Positions 32,504-43,396 of a DNA stretch of 64,000 bases are shown piece by piece (positions within the stretch are counted from its first letter, which is position 1; every line of letters begins with the position of its first letter). The stretch is from the NCBI GenBank assembly GCA_023630585.1, contig CM042547.1, forward strand, positions 1,114,450 through 1,178,449, read 5' to 3'. The position numbers and the translations under genes are program-made. The stretch is from Cranoglanis bouderius (Eukaryota > Chordata > Actinopteri > Siluriformes > Cranoglanididae). Below the pieces are notes generated by a model that made no database searches, was not told the DNA's origin, and saw only the letters and a list, made by a program, of their open reading frames with translations.

Positions 32504-32535
<32 letters not shown>

Positions 32536-32641
32536 ATGGTTCCCTGTGAAGGACTGGTGTCCCATTCAGGAATTATTCACACTTCATGGCCAGTGTTCTT
32601 GGGATAGGCTCCAGATCCACTGTGATTCTGACCAGGATAAA

Positions 32642-32645
<4 letters not shown>
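32284..32645 (+). mobile_element. tRNA-derived SINE (type 2) with fold-back tail
   Basis: The head acagtggtgcagtgtcgcag resembles a tRNA-type A box region and ggttcaatcc (32336-32345) is a B box at the expected distance. The body has gtatggagtttctgtgcatg, ccaggttctctggtttcctt, gccagtaggtggattg, a TG run and gggataggctccagatccac, ending ccaggataaagta. Relatives lie at 18893 (minus), 41226 (3' fragment) and 48206 (5' fragment). Confidence 0.75.
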
Positions 32646-32691
<46 letters not shown>

Positions 32692-32778
32692 CTTATATAC
32701 ACTTTATCCTGGTCAGAATCACAGTGGATCTGGAGCCTATCCCAAGAACACTGGCCATGAAGTGTGAATAATTCCTGA

Positions 32779-32780
<2 letters not shown>
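32564..32780. repeat. Long perfect inverted repeat (about 80-bp arms) around (TA)n
   Basis: The last ~80 bases of the SINE (attcaggaattattcacact to tctgaccaggataaag, ending about 32643) are repeated in reverse complement at about 32703-32780 with no difference that I can find by eye. A TA/CA microsatellite forms the spacer. The structure would fold into a very stable hairpin. Confidence 0.92.

Positions 32781-32830
<50 letters not shown>
32781..32830. repeat. (TA)n-(CA)n microsatellite
   Basis: A compound dinucleotide run ending exactly at the tip of the next Tc1-like element. Confidence 0.95.
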
Positions 32831-32834
<4 letters not shown>

Positions 32835-33654
32835 GTCAGCCATAACATTAAGACCACCTGCCTAATATTGTGTAGGTTTTGTGCCACCAAAACAGCTCTG
32901 GCCCATCGAGCATGGACTCCACAAGACCTCTGTCTTGAAGGTGTGCTGTGGTATCTGGCAGCAAGATTTTAGCAGCAGATCCTTTAAGTCCTGTAAGTTG
33001 CATGGTGGGGCCTCCATGGATCGGACTTGTTTGTCCAGCACATCCCACAGATGCTCGATCGGATTGAGATCTGGGGGATTTGGAGATCAAGTCAACACCT
33101 TTGTCATGTTCCTCAAACCATTCCATTGTACATGCTTTTGGCGGTGGAGAGGGATCAGCATGGGCACTCTGTCCGGTCTGCAACTATGCAGCCCCATGGG
33201 CAGCACGCTGTGATAGACCATGTGTTCTGACACCTTTCTATCATAGCCAGCATTAACTTTTTCAGCAATTTGTGCTACAGTAGCTCTGCTGTAGGATCGG
33301 ACCAGATGGGCTAGCCTTTGCTCCCCACATACATCCATGCCCATGACCATGCCCATGACACACGCCCATGACCCTGTCGCTGGTTCACCAGTTGTCCTTC
33401 CTTGGATCATTCTTGGTAGATACTAACCACTGCATATTGGGAACACCCCACAAGACCTGCTGTTTTGGAGATACTCTGACCTGTGTTGTCTAGCCATCAC
33501 AATTTGGCCCTTGTCAAAGTTGCTCAGATCCCATTTTTCCTGCTTCCAACACATCAACTTCAAGAATTGACTGTTCACTTGCTGCCTAATACAGTATATC
33601 TCATCCCTGGACAGGTGCCACTGTAATGAGATAATGGTAAATGGTCTTCACTTA

Positions 33655-35250
33655 CAGTGGGCATAGAAAAGAATCAGCCCCCTTTAAAATAATCACATTT
33701 TGTTGCTTTTCAGCCTGAAATGAAGACGGACACAGTTTTTGTTTTATCCAGGTATATTTACTCAGTGCAACTTATAAAATCCAAGTGAAAAATATAACAC
33801 CAACATTTTTCAGAAAAAAAAATTAAAAATTAAAAAACAAAATCACTGAGTTGGATAAAGGATCACCCCCCATTTTGTTGAACCACCTTTTGCTTTACTT
33901 ACAGCCTTTAGTCTGTTGGGATATGTCTCTACTAACTTTGCACATCTAGACTTTGCAATATTTGCCCACTCTTCTTTGCAGAACTGCTCAAGTTCAGTTA
34001 AATTTGATGGTGACCGTTTGTGGACTGCAGTCTTCAAGTCATTCCACAGATTTTCAATGGGGTTTAAGTCTGGGCTCTCACTAGGCTATGCAAGGACATT
34101 CACCTTTTTCTCCTTCAACCACTGTGTGGTCAGTTTTGCTGTGTGCTTTGGGTCATTGTCATGTTGGAAGGTAAACCTTCTTCCCATTGAGAACTTTCTA
34201 GCAGAGGGCAGCAGATTTTCCTCAAGAATTTGACGGTATTTTGCCCCATCCATTTTTCCTTCTATACTGACAAGTGCTCCAGTCCCTGCTGCAGAGAAAC
34301 ACCCCAATAACAGGATATTACCACCTCCATGCTTTACTGTAGGAATGGTGTTATTTGGATGGTGAGCTGTATTGGATTTCTGCCAGACATATCGTTTGGT
34401 GTTGAGGCCAAATAATTCAATTTTAGTCTCATCTGACCATAACACCTTTTTCCATGTAGCCTCAGAATCTTCAAGGTGCGTTTTGGCAAAGCTCAGTCGT
34501 GGGTGGCTTTTTTCTTGCAACCCTCCCATACAAGCCACATTTGTGGAGAATTTGTGATATTGTTGTCACATGCACACAATGACCACTCTTTGTCATAAAT
34601 TCCTGCAACTGCTTCAGAGTTGCTGTAGGCCTCTTGGTAGCCTCTCTGACCAGTTTCCTCCTGGCTCTTTCATCCAGTTTGGCATGACGTCCTGATCCAG
34701 GGAGGGTCTGTGTTTTACCAAATACCTTCCACTTCTTAATAATAGACTTCACTCTGCTTCTAGGCATTGATAAAGCCTTTGAAATTTTTTTTGTATCCAT
34801 CTCCTGACTTGTGCCTGTCCACAACTTTATCCCGGAGATCTTTTGACAGTGCCTTGCCACCCATAGTTGATTGTTTGCTTCAGTTGCACTACCAAGGACT
34901 GAAAAATGCTCCAGGAAAGCTCTTTTCATGCTGAGCTAATCAAAATGACCACAACTGATCACAGTTGAAAGTCAAATGGCTTTGTGTGCTATTGAGAAGG
35001 TGATTAGCTACACCTGATTGAGTTTACAAGTCATTTTTAGGAGGGGGGTGATCCTTTTTGCATCCTTTTTTTATTCATTTTTTAAAATTTTTTCCTGACA
35101 TGTTGGTATTATATCTTTCACTTGGATGTTATAAGTTGCACTGATTAAATACAGCTGGATAAAACAAAAACTGTGTCCGTCTTCATTTCAGGCTGAAAAG
35201 CAACAAAATGTGATTATTTTAAAGGGGGTGATTCTTTTCTATACCCCCTG
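33655..35250 (-). mobile_element. Family C Tc1 element, full length, inside a SINE
   Basis: The tips cagtgggcatagaaaagaat and ttctataccccctg are flanked by TA (33653-33654 and 35251-35252). At 1596 bp it is the most complete family C copy on the minus strand, with all subterminal blocks at both ends. Confidence 0.93.
33843..34864 (-). pseudogene. Tc1-like transposase with few lesions (family C, 34 kb copy)
   Basis: The likely start is MGGKALSKDL near 34864, although the first stretch is itself frame-shifted (the frame above reads through as ISGIKLWTGT). The frame then shows KKISKALSMPRSRVKSIIKK, KLVREATKRPTATLKQLQEF and ISQILHKCGLYGRVARKKPP, and is lost at the shared deletion next to the six-base adenine run near 34505. 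The next frame (34538-34086) has SHPRLSFAKTHLEDSEATWK, VLWSDETKIELFGLNTKRYV, PTVKHGGGNILLLGCFSAAG and FQHDNDPKHTAKLTTQWLKE, and ends at a stop where the Trp before PS.SPDLNP should be (tag near 34086). The same frame resumes with the Glu region and the C-terminal KTAVHKRSPSNLTELEQFCK. A handful of lesions make it dead. Confidence 0.88.
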
Positions 35251-35549
35251 TATATAGTGCCTTTTAACCTAAGTGGTTCTGCAAAGTGCTTTACACTGTT
35301 TCTCATTCACACACACACACACACACGGCAGCAGAACTGCCATGCAAGGTGATAGCCTGCCATTGGGAGAAACTTGGGGTTCAGTGTCTTGACCAAGGAC
35401 ACTTTGGCACCCGGAGAAATGTGGGCCAAGAATCGAACAGCCGACCTTAAGAATAGTGGACAACTCACTCTACCACCTGAGCCACAGCTGCTCCAATCAA
35501 TGTTACTCACTTCACTTGTCAGTGGTTTTAATGGTATGGCTGATCAGTG

Positions 35550-36060
35550 TATGTATATATATATATATTATCAGGAGTATTAACTGATTCCACATTATCA
35601 GGAACACCAATTACATGGCAGCAGCACAATGCATATCAAGAGCACTTCAGTTCACAGTTCACAGCTGACAGGATTAGACCCTTACCGCATGAGTAACTGT
35701 TCATTTATCTGGGAATTAATGGCCTGAATAAACCTTGCAACTGAAACAACTGAAGATTCCACACACAATTTGGTCAGTGTAATTCTAATTTCCCTAGGGG
35801 CTGGCATCGTCTTTGCAAACTATCATTTGCAAGCCCAGTACAAATCCTAAAGATACCAGACAGTGCTGAGGACAGTTATGACAGGAGAATAGAGGGACTA
35901 AACATTTAATCAGGATTGTTACTGGTGATTAAGGATACAGGCAGTTATCCAACCATTACTGATCACATTCTTGCTCTGTCTCATCTCTCCCTTGTGCACA
36001 ATCCTCTGAGAGTTTATAATGGAAAGATAGAGCAGTCATTTTGAAAAAATATGCATAAAT
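35550..36060. other. No gene; possible family K Tc1 relic at 35600-35690
   Basis: The words attatcaggaacaccaatta and catggcagcagcacaatgca resemble the subterminal part of the family K copy at 54866, but no tips are preserved. Confidence 0.4.
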
Positions 36061-36146
36061 TCTGCTGGAGAAACAAAAGACTGCTGTTAATTAGAAATAC
36101 ATTAAAAGTCTGTAGCAGACCAGCCATTTAGCAGGCTGGTGTTATT
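36061..36146. repeat. Local duplication, copy 1
   Basis: ctgctggagaaacaaaagac to agcaggctggtgttat recurs at 37631-37716 with about 85% identity by eye and the same orientation. Confidence 0.8.
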
Positions 36147-37630
36147 GAACTCCTAACAAACCAAGAGAATCACCCCAGTGCTCTGATTCCAGAAGGTTAC
36201 CGTTGTTAGATTAGTAAAATGTGATGGCTTCGTTACCCACTGTTACTGAACTTTTAACTGGTGTCTGACTGACACAGCAGTCTCCATTAAGGCGGATTAT
36301 ACTGCTGTGGAGTCCATTTGAAATTTGCTCCCCATTTCAAGGACACATGAAGATCACTAGGTTTCAAAACAACATGCTGATAATTCTGAGTCTATTCCCA
36401 GTAAAACTGCATGGCATAACATGGGATAATGCTGCAGCAAGCTAGTAAGAGAAAATATATCATATGCTATTTAGCATTCTCCAGCCCTCTTAGACCTAGT
36501 TTTGTCCATTATCAAAGGTTAAGCAGGATATAGTGGGTGATGAAAGGACAGCAACACTGTAAGAGAGGTCAGCTGAAATACTGTAGAGCTAAGATGCCTT
36601 CGAAAAAATGAAATTAAATGTTTCTACATTTAAAAAGAAATACTGTAAAGAGAAGTAAACAGTAGTAAAAGAAACAAATAAATAACAATAACAATAAAAA
36701 TAACAATAAAAATAGTAGTCTCCGGTACAATGTGTGCAGTTTTATAAGGAAATGAGCTTGTAAGTTTTATTGAGCATCTTGCAGAACCAGACACAGTTCT
36801 TCTGGACACTTTGACTTTCGCACTCGCTTCTTATTTTAGCAGCAAAACCCAGCAGCCTTCATTGTGTTTATTGTCTGAAAAGTGTCTCTTATGTAATATG
36901 CTGCTTTCTTTAATGACATACAAACATTTTTCTGTAACATTTAATTTTGTGCTAGATAACAAAGTTTGTACTAAAAAAAATAGGGTATATATAATATATA
37001 TAATGTATATGTATATACACAAACCCAGTATGGTCATCTGATCTGGTATCCGATTTGGTACAACAAGTGTTCAGTGTGACCCTTGGTCTACCATTTAATA
37101 AGGAGATGAGGGTTCATTTCTTCTCTAGTATTTTTTCTTGTTGAGAACCTAATGCATTTCCATTTGAAAGAAATCTACTGACACTGAAGAACATAATGCT
37201 TATTTAAATAAGTGTTACTTTCATTCACTCAGCAAATAGGCTTCATTTGCGTTTTGGGAAAGAATTTTTCAGAAATTGTTCTCATGGCTGCACAGTTTGG
37301 AACTTCTCATTCACTAACATGTATAGTGTTTGTATGCATATTAAAGAAAAGCCTGCCAGTCACTGTAGTATAGTCTTAAAAACCTGGATACACTATAGGA
37401 AACAGATATTTGTTGTAACACAATATTTAGAAATTATTTCACAATTTTAGTGATAACTTTTATTCGAGCCTGATGTATAAAAAGTCATCAAGGGGGTGTA
37501 GGAAGTACACCCTAAAAATACATACACTCTAAGTACACTCTAAAAATATATCTATGAAGAAAGGAACTTAAATTAGTATCACATGCATTAGCGCACTTTG
37601 TCTTTGCACTGTTGTTGAATTTTTAATATT
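36147..37630. other. No gene recognised
   Basis: Repeat-poor sequence. A stretch around 36150-36370 has balanced composition and could be conserved non-coding DNA, but I cannot test this. A small TA-rich patch lies at 36985-37015. Confidence 0.45.
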
Positions 37631-37716
37631 CTGCTGAAGAAACAAAAGATTGCAGTTGATTAGAAGTACATTAGTAACGTCTGTATCAGACCAGCTATTT
37701 AGTAGACTGGTGTTAT
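37631..37716. repeat. Local duplication, copy 2
   Basis: Second copy of the block at 36061-36146 (ctgctgaagaaacaaaagat to agtagactggtgttat). Confidence 0.8.
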
Positions 37717-39294
37717 GTCATCATGCTGGCAGAAATTCAGCAAGTCAATCAAATTAGACCAAAAACTTCACCATGTGATCAGATGACACTCTGATGGATT
37801 TGATCTAAAATGGATCATAAGGTTTTGCACAAACCTGTGGGGTCCATGCCAGCTCGAGTGCACACTGTCATTAAAGCAAAAAGGGGACGTACCACATACT
37901 AGGAAACTCTGAAATTCATGTAAATATTTCAAAGATTCTACTTTTCACTCAAGTTATCAATAATATAACGAACATTGTTGTATTAAATTAGAAAAGAATG
38001 CAAAATAGAAGCATTTTAACTAATGCTCTCAGACTTTTGGACCCCACTGTGTGTACACATTCTATAGATAATGTCTCTCATTGGTAAGTTATATGGCATT
38101 TAGTGACCCAAGGTGCTCTGTTTTCCAGAGGTGGAGGTCTGACTTCATTAATGGTAACCTTGGTTTATCTAAAACAAATCAACTGGGCCTGTAACATCAA
38201 AGAGATAAGCAAGACATTGATAGGGCAGGAGATATCAAAGTTTCCTATAAAAAGCCAGAAGGTATCCTCCCATCCTTTTGAAGTTCTTAAGACATTAGGG
38301 GCTGCTCCTCTCCTACATGCTCCTCTGGGTAATTTGTTTAAAGCAAATAATGAGATCCAATCATTCTTTAATGTGGTCTAACATCTCACCGAGAATATCA
38401 CTAAAATCACATTACATTTACATTACCACTGCATTGAAATGAAAGAAAAATTATTCCTTTAATGGAGTAGTTAGGTAATGATTGTTGAAACAACAGTGTT
38501 CATCAGAAAATGAAATCACTGAGTGTGTTCAAGTGCAAAGTAATCAAATAACTGAACAAAATAAATAAAATCAGATTTTAGCAAAAACAAGTTTAAAAAA
38601 AATAAATAAAAATCCTTATCACTATTACCCTGCCCCCAGAATAGCTGGAAAACACTGATAAACACTGGGAAAACCCAGATGTAGAAATGCCTACACTGTC
38701 AGCATGGTTTTGAATTCTTGCTTTTATAGTTACTAAAGCTCAGCTATATCACTCGAGTTCATAACTGGTCTCAGGTAAAGATGTGCACAGGACTGTTGTT
38801 GTTTTTTTCAAAATCCAGATATTGTTTTTTTTATTTTTTTGTATGCATCTACCCACAATATTTTCTAGCGAATATAGAATATAAATAACATATATAAACA
38901 AACTAGTAGCCTAATTTTAAAACACCATGACCCTGTGTATAGGGTTTGAAAGGGGTATGGCCTCTGTATTGGTTATGTGCTCGTATTTGGGATAGTTTTA
39001 TTGACAGCTGAAACACTTTTGTAATACACATTTGGCAACCCCACTCTCTTAAGGCACAATGGCAACAGACATTATTGCATTTATATGAATTGAATATATA
39101 TTTTTTGACATATACCCAAATGTACATATTAAACATTAACAACATACAATTTATTCATGTTTCCTCGATATATTATCAAGATATTTTTGTACTCCCACTG
39201 CTTTGCCAATTGGTGATAATTTGTCTAACACAACCCCTCAAAATGTGCTTAATGCCACATTTATTTTCATGTCAAATTTACTTTTATGCATCCC

Positions 39295-39298
<4 letters not shown>
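37717..39298. other. No gene recognised
   Basis: AT-rich sequence. The longest plus-strand frame (38103-38381) has no recognisable domain. tttggcaacccc at 39030 recalls the MITE tip at 42391. Confidence 0.5.

Positions 39299-39370
<72 letters not shown>
39299..39370. repeat. (TG)n microsatellite
   Basis: A pure TG run of about 72 bp. Confidence 0.97.
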
Positions 39371-39371
<1 letters not shown>

Positions 39372-40867
39372 ACATGGAGCACTAGTTGTGCAGTTCTGCA
39401 TTATTCAGAGAAACTACCCAGAGTCAACCCTTAATTTTGCTCAACAAGATTTTTTAAAAATTCCCTTTTTTGCTTCTGCTTGTTATTTAGTGCCTATATA
39501 CCAAGCAGTGAGTTAAAAATGTTAGTGTTCACTAATTTCTTCCAGTTTGTAACATTGGCTTCAATACTTATACAGTAAAACAAACATGGTGAGCTGATCA
39601 GTTCTCTAATATTACAATATGTCCGATAAAGCATATCCAGACCTGCTTATGGAAAAGTGCTGAGACATTAATTAGACAGATACTGTAGGTTATGTTACTT
39701 AGACATTTTGTGTTATTTCATGCTTGTCTGGTTTAGTGATATAACTCTTTTTCACAAAACAGTGCATATTGCACATGGTAACAAATTAATTATCTTAGTA
39801 CTACCATAACCACATATCAGAATTAAATTTACCCTTTTTTGCCCTTTAACAGCATGACATTATCCCTTTTTGACAAGAGCTCCTGGTCAAGATCTAAGGG
39901 TCAGATAGAGTTGCTGTCATTGCCATCAACATTATTTATCATTAAAACCTAAAACCTAACCAGACTTGTATATTGACAACAATTAAACATTTTATACTAG
40001 ACACTGTTTCTTTCATACTACAAATCTGAGAATAACTGAAAATAATATGTTAGATTGTAATCCCCCCTCCCCACCCCCTCGATGGTATAGGCTTGGAGCA
40101 AATGAGGACTGCAATGCAGCAAAATATCTAACGAGAATTATTTGAGAGGAGCTGATTGCCAGAGCTGCATGGCTGTAGTATCCAGTGTAAATTTACTGTT
40201 GAGGGAGCAAAACGAACTGAATTCAAACCTGAAACATGAAACAGAAAGCAAGACTTGAAGCTGCAAAGGATGTATGTAATAAATTGGCATGGCAATTCCA
40301 TGTATTTCGCCCAATTCGGTTTACCCTGTTCTAGTTCAGTCATACATGAGTCACCTGGTACACACAGCCTCGTATACACAGTGTGTTTGTGTATGTTCAT
40401 TAAACCTACATGGTTCCACTCTCCAGTGTCTGCTTGGCAAACATTCAGGAATCAGGTGGCGTGAGAAATCAATTGCTCACTTCATGACCTCTGTGGGCTG
40501 CGGGTCAACCTGCCTGCACATGCTGCATATTCAATAACTCTCCGCTCTCCCCTTTAGTGAAAATCTGTGCTATCCATGAGAAATCTGTACCACAAATGGG
40601 TAATCAATACATCGTAATTACTGTACACTGATATCTATACTCAGTTGTGGATTATAATAAGAGCTAAACAAGTAACGTTATTAATTTCAAGTGATTGTTC
40701 GTTGTGTTGCACAATGATCCTGGTTTACAGACATATCACTGTTACTTATGGGTTCTGCTGCTGAATTGTGTGAAAAATTGGTAATCATAGAGTCAATGAA
40801 CAAGCTAGTTCCATATAGAGACACATAAAAAAAATTCCATAAAATTATCCAGTGTGACTGGAAACCT
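39371..40867. other. No gene recognised
   Basis: Repeat-poor sequence. No supported exon. A patch at 40130-40550 has balanced composition without a coding signature. Confidence 0.45.
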
Positions 40868-41175
40868 ATTGCTATGGTAACAAGCAATAATGCACCCTGT
40901 TCGCTCAATGCCATTTGCTTATTTCTCTGCACACTTGTGCTCTCTCTTGGGTTTGGGGGATGGCGGCGATTGTTGCGCTATGAATATGCATAAGGTACCA
41001 CCTGTCCACACTGCCACCTAAGCAACACAGCAGCAGCATTCTGTGAATCTCACTGTTAATTAGCATCATTGTTCTCCTCTTAACAGACAGCACTAGCATG
41101 TAAAGAGCCCAGGCTTAGAAATTGGCAAGAACATTGCCATAGTGCTGTCTAATATAGCTGTAATTAAGTGAACTT
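40868..41175. promoter_or_regulatory. Candidate regulatory patch with X-box, octamer-like and homeodomain-type motifs
   Basis: attgctatggtaac (40868-40881) is close to the RFX X-box. atgaatatgcataa (40980-40993) is octamer/POU-like. gttaattagcatca (about 41056-41070) and agctgtaattaagtg (about 41157-41171) are homeodomain-type TAATTA/TAATTAR words. The patch lies about 10 kb upstream of the putative vsnl1 promoter, in repeat-poor DNA. Motif matches alone are weak evidence. Confidence 0.25.
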
Positions 41176-41225
41176 CATTCTGTTTAAATTAATGCCTAAT
41201 ACAGATGGAGTTTAGTGATAATGGT

Positions 41226-41385
41226 CAATGCTGGATAGCAGAGGATGGTTGGTTTGAATTCTGGGCCAATGTGTGTGTGATTCCCTATAATGGATTGACG
41301 TACCATTTGTGGTGTATTGCTGCCTTGCACGTTAACCAGGATAAAGTGGTTACTAAGAATGAAAGAATGAATGAATGAATGAGTA
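41226..41385 (+). repeat. 3' fragment of type 2 SINE with (GAAT)n tail
   Basis: gattccctataatggattga, gctgccttgcacgttaacca and ggataaagtggttactaaga, followed by gaatgaatgaatgaatg, match the 3' half and tail of the SINE at 18893 and 32284. Confidence 0.65.
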
Positions 41386-42390
41386 TTGTGAGTACTTCGT
41401 TGTGTTTACATTTGTAGTCATTATGTAGTCAGTTATGTAGTCAGTGCTATCAACTTCCCATCATGCTACTGAGTTCCATGTTCCTCTGCTAAAAAAAACT
41501 TATGTATGAAATACTTCAACCCTTCTACCTCATTCTCTGACCCATACACACCCACATATGCCACACTCTTCTCTGCAGTGGCTCATAACGTAGCACACGA
41601 CTTCATTAAAGTTTCAGTGTTCCAGCATGTCTCAGAGCTGCTGTAGCGCTCCTGAATTCTCCACCTTCCACATGACTGCTGATTAACAACAGCATCCACT
41701 TCCCCAAAAAAGCACCAATCCATCTGAAGTGTAGGAAGTAATAGGGGTCTAATGCAATGCCATTATCTGTATTTGGTTAGTGCTCAAAATATGTCCTGTG
41801 GAACTTGCTGGAAAGCTTTCTACTTTATCTTCTATCTAATGTGACTGAGTAATGAAGCTGACTGTTGTTTCCAAACAACAATCTTTCCCAAATCAAGAAC
41901 ATGTTATTTACAGTTGACAATAGTCATCTAATAATATTTGATCAGATTTACTTTAGTTTTTGTGTTTGGTACATTCCAGAAAGATCTGAAAAGTTCAATG
42001 GACACGCTAACAGAATCATCTATAAAGCTGGACACACTTGGAGTGCTTCTAGGGTCCTTTAAGCAGCTGTTCATCATAATGCCTCTATGATTTTCTTTTA
42101 ATAATGATGGAGAGCGCTCATTTACAAATGACAAAAACCTCACGCAATGAAAAAACAAGTTAATTTAATTTGAATTAAAAATTCTTTTTAGAGACCCAGC
42201 AGAGATATGCTGCCCTGTGCACAGCACTCAGTCTTCACGGGCTATATGGAACGGCAGCTCTATAAATGAAAGCATTTCTATTGTTTGTACTGAAATATGG
42301 TAGAAATTTGTTTTTGATGGTTATTTCATTTTATGGTTTTATTCTCCGATTCGTATTATAATGTTAATGATCTTTATCTTATTCCATTAG
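41386..42390. other. No gene recognised
   Basis: Repeat-poor, AT-rich sequence without a convincing frame. Confidence 0.5.
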
Positions 42391-42613
42391 CAGGGTTGCC
42401 AGGTTCTGTGTATAAAGTCAGAGATTTGCAGATATACAATACTATATACGGCCAATTAGAAATGCGCAACACTGTTAACTTGTTTCCCCTGAAAAAATTG
42501 AGATAAAGAAAAAAAAATGTGTCTACCTTCTCCTATATACAAACATTTTGGGATAGTTTCATATGTTTTGTGAGATTTTGAGTTGTTTTTAGGGTTGAAA
42601 CCTGGCAACCCTC
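42391..42613. mobile_element. Small inverted-repeat element (possible hAT-type MITE)
   Basis: Ends cagggttgccaggttctg and gaaacctggcaaccct are inverted repeats over about 15 bases, enclosing about 220 bp of AT-rich non-coding sequence. I see no clear target duplication, so the superfamily is not certain. Confidence 0.55.
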
Positions 42614-43396
42614 CCTATGGAAAAAAAAAAAAAAACATTTAAATAAAAACATTGTGCTAAATTGGGGTCTTGACACAGACACCTATTCACTTATTCCTAG
42701 TCCAGGCACCCAGCCTTACTGTTACATTCAAGGTGAAATAGTGACATCATAGATTTGCCATTCAACCTGTGTCTTTGGACAGCCAAAAGGTACTCTCATG
42801 TACTGGGGTACAGCCTTTTATTGCCAATTAAATAAGCATTTTTTCAGCTTTTCAATCTTATCACCAAGGCTGAATGTGAAGCCCTAGATGCTGACCATTA
42901 GAGCCAAACATACTTTGGCAGGATGGTTTGCCATTTTTATTAGTAGGCTAGTGCAACACACATTCATTAATAAACTCCTGATTAACTCCTGAGTAATTTA
43001 TCCTTAGCTTTGCCTCTGCTCAAATGTGTGAGATTTAGAAATGACAAGCAATAACTACAACTACAGTGTTCATCAAAGGGTCAACAGAAAGACACATTTA
43101 TATTGAAATCAATCCAATTCACTGCAGGAGTGCATGCACCAATCAATAGTAGAGGCAGCACCACCAACAAAGAAAAGGTGATTCCCACATTCTGCGCAAT
43201 ATCAATAATCCCTCTGTGAATGCAGTGGTGTGAGGAAAGACAGAGAGGACCTCCTTCCCTCTTTGATTCTCTTTGCTTCATTATTCAGCAGGCCATTTCT
43301 TTTGACTGTGGCAAAGCCAGGCGGAGTCAAGATATTGCTTTTTGTCAGCAAAGCCCCACACTTCCCAGAAACCTAAGAGGCTAAGTACTTCAGATA
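42614..43396. other. No gene recognised
   Basis: AT-rich sequence with no recognised frame or repeat end. Confidence 0.5.

Larger units (their letters stand above)
33635..35496 (-). mobile_element. SINE (type 1) split by a Tc1 element
   Basis: The 3' end ggtaaatggtcttcactta (33635-33654) and the remainder from tatagtgccttttaacctaa (35251) to ccacctgagccacagctg (about 35492) form one SINE once the Tc1 at 33655-35250 is set aside. On the minus strand the head has TGGCTCAGGTGG (A box, 35484-35473) and GTTCGATTC (B box, 35438-35430). It is the same family as the copy at 16987. The Tc1 went into a TA in the SINE's cttatatag stretch. Confidence 0.85.
32830..35549 (-). mobile_element. Tc1-like element (family H), deleted and split by nested insertions
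   Basis: The left tip cactggtcagccataacatt and the right tip atggtatggctgatcagtg (ending 35549, then TA) are inverted repeats of a known fish Tc1-like family. The left part holds minus-strand C-terminal transposase relics (gatctcaatccgatcgagca, which encodes DLNPIEH) joined by a large internal deletion near 33130 to N-terminal HTH relics (SRATVAQIAEKVNAGYDRKV). The element is interrupted at about 33635 by a SINE, which is itself interrupted by a family C Tc1. It resumes at about 35494 with the words atcaatgttactcacttcac. Confidence 0.85.

Noticed and set aside
38103..38381. 92-codon plus-strand frame in repeat-poor DNA
   Set aside because: No recognisable motif, no splice context and unremarkable composition; a chance frame is likelier.
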